Below are positions 14,137 to 17,890 of a stretch of DNA of 17,890 nucleotides, in pieces; position 1 is the first letter of the stretch, and each line of letters begins with the position of its first letter. The stretch is from assembly GCA_964648415.1 (NCBI GenBank), contig CAZYOC010000074.1, positions 1 through 17,890 on the forward strand, in the 5' to 3' direction. Below the pieces are notes generated by a model that had not been told where the DNA came from, made no database searches, and saw nothing but the letters and a program-made list of their open reading frames with translations. The translations under genes and the position numbers were made by a program. Source of the stretch: G963669175 sp964648415. GTDB taxonomy: Bacteria > Electryoneota > Electryoneia > Electryoneales > Electryoneaceae.

Positions 14137-14157
14137 AAAAAGCCCCCGCTAGGGGGC
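14135..14157 (-). terminator. Minus-strand intrinsic terminator
   Basis: Stem GCCCCC/GGGGGC (14152-14157 with 14142-14147), loop TAGC, then seven T residues when read on the minus strand. On the plus strand the A-run precedes the stem and no T-run follows, so it is built to stop leftward transcription, although all annotated protein genes around it run rightward. Confidence 0.8.
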
Positions 14158-14197
14158 CCGAAGGCATCTGACCTTCCACCTCCAGATAAACTGGATT
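14135..14197 (-). ncRNA. Candidate small RNA with three stem-loops (novel)
   Basis: Read on the minus strand this is a compact transcription unit. A start about 7 nt below the -10 box would fall near 14197. The RNA would then form H1 TCCAG-TTTAT-CTGGA (14195-14181), H2 GAAGG-TCAGATG-CCTTC (14176-14160) and H3 GCCCCC-TAGC-GGGGGC (14157-14142) followed by U7 (14141-14135). The product is about 63 nt and touches the stop codon of the DUF3800 gene in antisense. I recognise no known RNA family. No open frame of note fits between promoter and terminator. A remnant of a terminator plus chance promoter is the alternative. Confidence 0.5.
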
Positions 14198-14203
14198 AGA
14201 AGA

Positions 14204-14232
14204 AATATACGATAGCATTCGACACATGTCAA
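14204..14232 (-). promoter_or_regulatory. Strong minus-strand sigma-70-like promoter
   Basis: On the minus strand, TTGACA (14232-14227, perfect consensus), a 17-bp spacer and TATATT (14209-14204, 5/6) form a near-ideal promoter. It points away from dapA toward the three-hairpin RNA and terminator. The -35 box sits in a near-palindrome GACACATGTC (14221-14230). Confidence 0.6.
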
Positions 14233-14264
14233 GCAAGTAACTCGTAAAAAGTTAAGGTGATACC

Positions 14265-15152
14265 ATGCAAGCTAACTGGCAAGGCGTTTTCACAGCATTG
14301 GTCACCCCGTTCGGCAAGGACGGCAGCCTCGACGAGGGCGCATATGCCGCGCTGATCCAGCGTCAGCTCGAGGCGGGGATTCACGGCCTGGTCCCCTGCG
14401 GCACCACCGGAGAAGCCCCCGCGATGACGATGGATGAGTGGGAGACGGTCATCAAGATCGCCGTGCGCGAGGCCAAAGGTAAAGCGCACATCGTCGTCGG
14501 AACCGGTACCAACAACACCATGAAGAGCATCGAGCGGACGAAACGGGCGTACGAGCTGGGCGTGGACGGCGCTCTCGTGATCACGCCGTATTACAACAAG
14601 CCCACGCCCGACGGGTTGATGCGGCATTTCGGCATGATCGCCGAGGCGGTCCCCAACCTGCCGATGATGGTGTACAACGTGCCCGGCCGGACCGGCGTGA
14701 ACCTGAAGCCCGCCACCGCCGAACGCATGCTGGCAATCCCCACCGTGGCGGCGTTCAAAGAAGCCTCCGGCGACCTCACTCAGATCTGGGACCTGGTCCA
14801 GCGTGTCGGCGACCGTGCAAAGGTGCTCAGCGGCGAGGATGGCCAGAACCTGGCGATCTGGTACGTGGGCGGCGTGGGGGCGGTGAGTGTGCTCTCGAAC
14901 ATCGTGCCGGAGCTGGTGGTTCAGCAGTGGGGACAGGAAGCGGTCGGCAACGACAAGTCGGCCTACAAACTGCACCGCACGTTCGAGAAGCTGGTGGCGG
15001 CGTTGTTCGTGGAAACCAGTCCCGGCCCGGCGAAGTATGCGCTGAACCGAATGGGTCTGCCCGCCGGCGAGGTCCGGCCGCCCCTCGCACCGATCCGCGC
15101 GGAATCGGAAAAAGTAGTCGACGAGGCTCTCACGCAGCTTAAGTTGATTTAG
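14265..15152 (+). CDS. dapA: 4-hydroxy-tetrahydrodipicolinate synthase
   Basis: 295-aa TIM-barrel aldolase that condenses pyruvate with aspartate semialdehyde, the first step of the lysine/diaminopimelate branch. GTTGE (46-50) binds the pyruvate carboxylate, Y137 and R142 sit in MVYNVPGRTG, and the Schiff-base lysine is K165 in VAAFKEASGD. YYNKPT (109-114) and GGVGAVSVLSN (202-212) are also typical. Length is normal. ATG 14265 follows AAGGTGAT (14254-14261). The product supplies diaminopimelate for the peptidoglycan polymerised by PBP1A as well as lysine. dapB follows after 200 bp occupied by repeat element B. Confidence 0.97.
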   Translation: MQANWQGVFTALVTPFGKDGSLDEGAYAALIQRQLEAGIHGLVPCGTTGEAPAMTMDEWETVIKIAVREAKGKAHIVVGTGTNNTMKSIERTKRAYELGVDGALVITPYYNKPTPDGLMRHFGMIAEAVPNLPMMVYNVPGRTGVNLKPATAERMLAIPTVAAFKEASGDLTQIWDLVQRVGDRAKVLSGEDGQNLAIWYVGGVGAVSVLSNIVPELVVQQWGQEAVGNDKSAYKLHRTFEKLVAALFVETSPGPAKYALNRMGLPAGEVRPPLAPIRAESEKVVDEALTQLKLI

Positions 15153-15160
15153 GAAAGAAA

Positions 15161-15315
15161 TCTTAACAGGATGTTCAGGATAAATAAGGAGATTTATAAT
15201 TAGTAGTTAAGAATTAACTTCCATAGTGAAAGGCTTGTAGTATTCTGTCTTTATTTACTTTTTTCACTTCTGTATCATCCTTGTCATCCTTAATATGCTG
15301 TAACTCCTGTTAAGA
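15161..15315. repeat. Intergenic inverted-repeat element between dapA and dapB (element B)
   Basis: The ends are perfect 11-bp inverted repeats: TCTTAACAGGA (15161-15171) and TCCTGTTAAGA (15305-15315). Inner parts of the arms keep partial complementarity built on AGGAT/ATCCT words (left ATGTTCAGGATAAATAAGGA, right CATCCTTGTCATCCTTAAT). The right side, TTTACTTTTTTCACTT then ATCCTTGTCATCCTT, aligns with TTTACCTTTTTCACTT then ATCCTTGATATCCTT in element A. It is a diverged copy of the same dispersed element. Confidence 0.8.
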
Positions 15316-15352
15316 ATAGTTGCGAACGCTGGAGATCGAGACCGGGAGAAGC

Positions 15353-16057
15353 ATGATCAGCGTAACGGTATTCGGTGCGAACGGCCGCATGGGACGAGCG
15401 GTGGTGGAGTCGTTGCTGGCGGAGAAGGACATTGCCATCGCTCACGCCGTGGACCTGCCCAGGCTGGCAGGCAAATGGGTCGAGGACGTGAAACTCAAGG
15501 GCGACGACGAGAACGTCGATTTCAGCGCCGATGTCTGGGTGGATGTGTCGCTGGGCGGCGCGGCTTATATCCATGCCCTGCAGGCGGAAACCCACGGCAT
15601 CCCTATCCTGATCGGCGCCACCGGTTTCTCCCCCGACCAGTTGGAACGGCTCAACAACCTGAAGAACGCCCACATCATCGCGCCCAACCTGTCGGTAGGC
15701 GTAAACCTGTTGTTCAACCTGGCCCCGAAAGTGCGTGAGGTGCTGGGCGGCGCCTACGATGTCGGCATCTACGAGACCCACCACAAGCACAAAATCGACG
15801 CTCCCTCCGGCACGGCGAAAAAGCTGATGGACCTCCTGCAGGAAGTGGGCGGTCCGGTACAATGTGTCAGCCTGCGCATGGGCGAAGTGGTGGGCGAACA
15901 CCGCATCCGGTTCGCGTCGGAAGGTGAGGAACTGGAGCTGGTCCACACCGCCCGCTCACGCAAGGCCTTCGCCCAAGGTGTCGCCCCGGCGGTGCGCTTT
16001 CTCTGCGGAAAGACAGACGGCGCCTACACCATGGCGGATGTGCTGGGATTGACATAA
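15353..16057 (+). CDS. dapB: 4-hydroxy-tetrahydrodipicolinate reductase
   Basis: 234-aa NAD(P)H-dependent reductase, the second step of the diaminopimelate pathway. The Rossmann motif is FGANGRMGR (7-15), GATGFS is at 88-93, and APNLSVGVNLL (110-120) and the active-site block ETHHKHKIDAPSGTAKKL (141-158) carry the catalytic His pair and the substrate-binding GT. The C-terminus GKTDGAYTMADVLGL is typical. It is shorter than the 273-aa E. coli protein, mostly in the loop where IDFT-P is usual and VDVSLGG is found here. ATG 15353 with GGGAGAA (15344-15350) is preferred over TTG 15320, which adds 11 residues unlike the family. Confidence 0.95.
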   Translation: MISVTVFGANGRMGRAVVESLLAEKDIAIAHAVDLPRLAGKWVEDVKLKGDDENVDFSADVWVDVSLGGAAYIHALQAETHGIPILIGATGFSPDQLERLNNLKNAHIIAPNLSVGVNLLFNLAPKVREVLGGAYDVGIYETHHKHKIDAPSGTAKKLMDLLQEVGGPVQCVSLRMGEVVGEHRIRFASEGEELELVHTARSRKAFAQGVAPAVRFLCGKTDGAYTMADVLGLT

Positions 16058-16261
16058 CGCATGGAAGTATAAAAACGGGAATACTGCGGACATACTGGAG
16101 TTGACCTGGCGCCTTCCAGACCATAACGCAACCTGTTCTAAGATGAATCAGTTGGAATTTGTTGCTCCGATCCGCCCCATTGAAACGAGAGTTCCCTGGA
16201 CGGGAACATCCATCAGGACGCGGCCGATCGTTTTGCCAGCAATTGGATCGGTTGACGGTTA
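16058..16261. other. Convergent intergenic region
   Basis: 204 bases between dapB and the convergent dehydrogenase gene. Two hairpins are possible, GTTCCC-TGGAC-GGGAAC (16191-16207) and CCGATC/GATCGG (16224-16229 with 16246-16251). Neither has a T-run, so termination here is unproven. Confidence 0.4.
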
Positions 16262-17200
16262 CTACTTAATCCGCCGGCCGTTCTCGTCGTACTTGAAAAA
16301 GCCTTTGCCGGTTTTCACGCCCAGGTGGCCGGCGCGGACCATCTTCCGCAGCAACGGGCAGGGCCGGAACTTGAAGTCGCCGGTCTCACGGAACATGCGT
16401 TCCAGCCAGTTCCAGACTTCATCGAGACCCATGTTGTCCGCCAGCTCCAGCGGCCCCTGGTGAAAATCGTAGCCGTCACGCATGGCGATGTCGATCCCGT
16501 CAGCAGTGGCCACACCTTCCATCAACGCGTACATCGCCTCGTTCAGCATCGGCAGGATCACGCGCGTGGTCACGAAACCGGGTGTCTCATATACCTCGAC
16601 CACGGTTTTCCGGATGTCTTCCGCAAAGCGTTTGGCGATCTCGAAGGTGGCGTCGGAGGTCTTCATCCCGCGCACGACCTCGACCAACGGCTTCTTGGGC
16701 ACCGGGTGCAGGAAGTGCATGCCGATGACACGGTCCGGCCGAGTGGTCACTTCGCCCAGCTCGGTCACGGACAGCGTGGAGGTGTTCGTCACCAGGATCG
16801 TGCCCGGGCTGGTGATGGCGTCGAGACGCTCGAAAAGGGGCTTCTTGATGTCGTGCGAATCGGGGACCGCTTCAATCACGATACCGTAGTCCCCGGTCTG
16901 GCTCAGGTCGGAGGTCCAGGTAATACGGCTCTGGATGGCGCGTTTGTCGGAATCGGTCATGCTCCAGCGCGCGATTTCCGCATCCAGCTTCTGGCTCAGC
17001 CGTTCCTTGCGCTGGTCCAGCGCTGTATCGTCCTTTTCCACCAGCAGCACTTCCAGCCCCTTGGCCGACACCGCCTGGGCGATCCCGAGGCCCATCTGCC
17101 CCGCGCCCACCACCGCGATACGGTCGATGGAATCGCTCTCCTCCTGCGGCAGAACCTCGTCGCCTAACAGATCCTGTAAGGTTTCTTTTTTTTTCGCCAT
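16262..17200 (-). CDS. 3-hydroxyacyl-CoA dehydrogenase (3-hydroxybutyryl-CoA dehydrogenase family)
   Basis: 312-aa NAD-dependent enzyme that oxidises 3-hydroxyacyl-CoA in fatty-acid or butyrate metabolism. After a charged 25-residue leader comes the Rossmann motif VVGAGQMGLGIA (30-41), then VIEAVPD (108-114), NTSTL (S141), HFLHPVP (catalytic H162) and LVEVV (E174), and a C-terminal dimerisation domain with GPLELADNMGLD. S141, H162 and E174 keep the exact spacing of the human HADH catalytic set. The fourth position, Asn208 in human, is T212 here (PGFVTTR for PGFVVNR), and the Asn after the catalytic His (HFFNP) is His165. The closing GVKTGKGFFKYDENGR is typical of stand-alone HBD-type enzymes. 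It lies 9 nt behind ndk with AGGCGG upstream. Confidence 0.9.
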   Translation of the reverse strand: MAKKKETLQDLLGDEVLPQEESDSIDRIAVVGAGQMGLGIAQAVSAKGLEVLLVEKDDTALDQRKERLSQKLDAEIARWSMTDSDKRAIQSRITWTSDLSQTGDYGIVIEAVPDSHDIKKPLFERLDAITSPGTILVTNTSTLSVTELGEVTTRPDRVIGMHFLHPVPKKPLVEVVRGMKTSDATFEIAKRFAEDIRKTVVEVYETPGFVTTRVILPMLNEAMYALMEGVATADGIDIAMRDGYDFHQGPLELADNMGLDEVWNWLERMFRETGDFKFRPCPLLRKMVRAGHLGVKTGKGFFKYDENGRRIK

Positions 17201-17209
17201 GATAACCGC

Positions 17210-17632
17210 CTAACGCTGCTCGATCAATTCACGTTCAGAGAAGAACACCCCGACCTCGATCCGGCCGTTCTCCACAGAGTCGCTGCCGTGGACAGTGTTC
17301 TTTTCCTTGCTGACGCCATACAGTTTCCGCACGGTCCCGTCCGCCGCTTCGGCGGGATCGGTCGCGCCGATCACATCGCGCCAGTGCTGGATCGCATCGT
17401 CGCGCTCCAGCGCCACCAGCACCACCGGGCCGCTGGTCATGTACGCCACCAGGTCGTTGAAGAACGGACGCTCCTTGTGGACGGCATAGAAATGTTCCGC
17501 CACCGCCTTCGTCAACCGCGCCCGCTTCATGCCCAGGATGGAGAAGCCTTCCTGTTCGATACGGGTAAGTATTTCGCCCACGTGCTTGTTCGCTACCCCG
17601 TCGGGTTTGATGATGCAAAGTGTACGTTCCAC
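17210..17632 (-). CDS. ndk: Nucleoside diphosphate kinase
   Basis: 140-aa enzyme that equilibrates NTP pools through a phosphohistidine. It begins MERTLCIIKPDGV (K9), and the active-site signature NTVHGSDS contains H115. RPFFNDLVAYMTSGPVV (55-71) and GATDPAEAADGTVRKLYG (89-106) are textbook family blocks, and the length is usual. The start is GTG 17632, with GGAG about 11 nt upstream, slightly far. It is probably co-transcribed with the dehydrogenase 9 nt downstream. There is no evident functional link between the two beyond shared transcription. Confidence 0.96.
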   Translation of the reverse strand: MERTLCIIKPDGVANKHVGEILTRIEQEGFSILGMKRARLTKAVAEHFYAVHKERPFFNDLVAYMTSGPVVLVALERDDAIQHWRDVIGATDPAEAADGTVRKLYGVSKEKNTVHGSDSVENGRIEVGVFFSERELIEQR

Positions 17633-17770
17633 GAGTGTCTGTTCTCCAGTTTATGCCACAACCAAACGTGTGGTGTGCCGTTAGCGATGTATCTATGCTT
17701 TGGCCGCCCGCTTAGCCGGATGTATGCACCCACCGCTGCGGACGGTTTTTCGTGTCCTCCAGGCTGCATC

Positions 17771-17825
17771 TGAGTAACCAACCACTCAGAGTAATTAACC
17801 TCTTTCACAGTAATCAACCTCTCTC
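17771..17825. repeat. Short degenerate direct repeats
   Basis: AGTAACCAACC (17773), AGTAATTAACCTCTTTC (17790-17806) and AGTAATCAACCTCTCTC (17809-17825) recur at 17- and 19-bp steps just before the 42-bp array at the window end. The last two agree at 15 of 17 positions. Confidence 0.6.
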
Positions 17826-17890
17826 ATTCCCGCGCAGCAGACTGTATCAAAATGTCCAATGGATCTCATTCCCGCGAAGCAGACTGTATC
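17825..17890 (+). repeat. 42-bp tandem array, partial, runs off the window
   Basis: CATTCCCGCGCAGCAGACTG starts at 17825 and recurs at 17867 (CATTCCCGCGAAGC...), exactly 42 bp later, and the array continues past the end. Period and core match the arrays at 8984-9177 and, in reverse, 9272-9875. It lies upstream of ndk in a region otherwise without genes (17633-17890). Confidence 0.85.

Noticed and set aside
14036..14236. 66-codon minus-strand frame across the small-RNA candidate
   Set aside because: It starts inside the promoter and runs through the terminator into antisense DUF3800, so it cannot be the product of this unit.
17732..17750. Terminator-like ACCG/CGGT plus T5 on the plus strand
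   Set aside because: The stem is only 4 bp and no plus-strand gene ends upstream of it.
17593..17817. 74-codon minus-strand frame overlapping the ndk start
   Set aside because: It overlaps ndk in another phase, its start lies in short direct repeats, and no family is recognisable.

Overview
The window looks like a chromosomal segment of a Gram-negative-type bacterium with a G+C-rich genome (high 50s percent by eye). A secreted protein (3303-5762, minus) ends in a type IX-like C-terminal sorting domain, and an LpxH-like lipid A phosphatase suggests an outer membrane. Together these point to an FCB-group or related candidate-phylum lineage; I cannot name a genus. Almost everything is housekeeping: protein export, envelope synthesis, nitrogen assimilation, lysine/diaminopimelate synthesis and nucleotide metabolism.

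Layout. 56-871 is signal peptidase I. 1306-1378 is tRNA-Ala(CGC), followed at 1442-1711 by a 270-nt large-type SRP RNA with an Alu domain. 1936-2271 is a small winged-helix protein ending in a clear terminator, and 2416-3234 is a class I methyltransferase. The large secreted protein is convergent with it and divergent from a two-gene envelope operon (LpxH-like phosphatase and PBP1A, overlapping by 4 nt). 8934-10125 is a 1.2-kb gene-free stretch filled with 41/42-bp tandem arrays and palindromes.

10126-16057 is a run of plus-strand genes: a divergent YchF-like NTPase, PII (glnB), glutamine synthetase (glnA), a DUF3800 gene, dapA and dapB. Two related intergenic elements bounded by AACAGGA inverted repeats sit before glnA and before dapB. 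The minus-strand pair ndk and a 3-hydroxyacyl-CoA dehydrogenase follows. The window ends inside another copy of the 42-bp array.

The most unusual features are: (1) an AT-rich, apparently foreign DUF3800 gene 11 nt behind glnA, whose ribosome-binding site and start codon lie in the loop of a perfect 9-bp inverted repeat; (2) just behind it, on the opposite strand, a compact unit of consensus-like promoter, three stem-loops and intrinsic terminator that looks like an undescribed RNA of about 63 nt; (3) palindromes in the repeat arrays where one base pair differs three ways but always stays complementary; (4) a Bacillus-type SRP RNA in a genome that otherwise looks Gram-negative. A functional link between DUF3800 and the small RNA is conjecture from adjacency.
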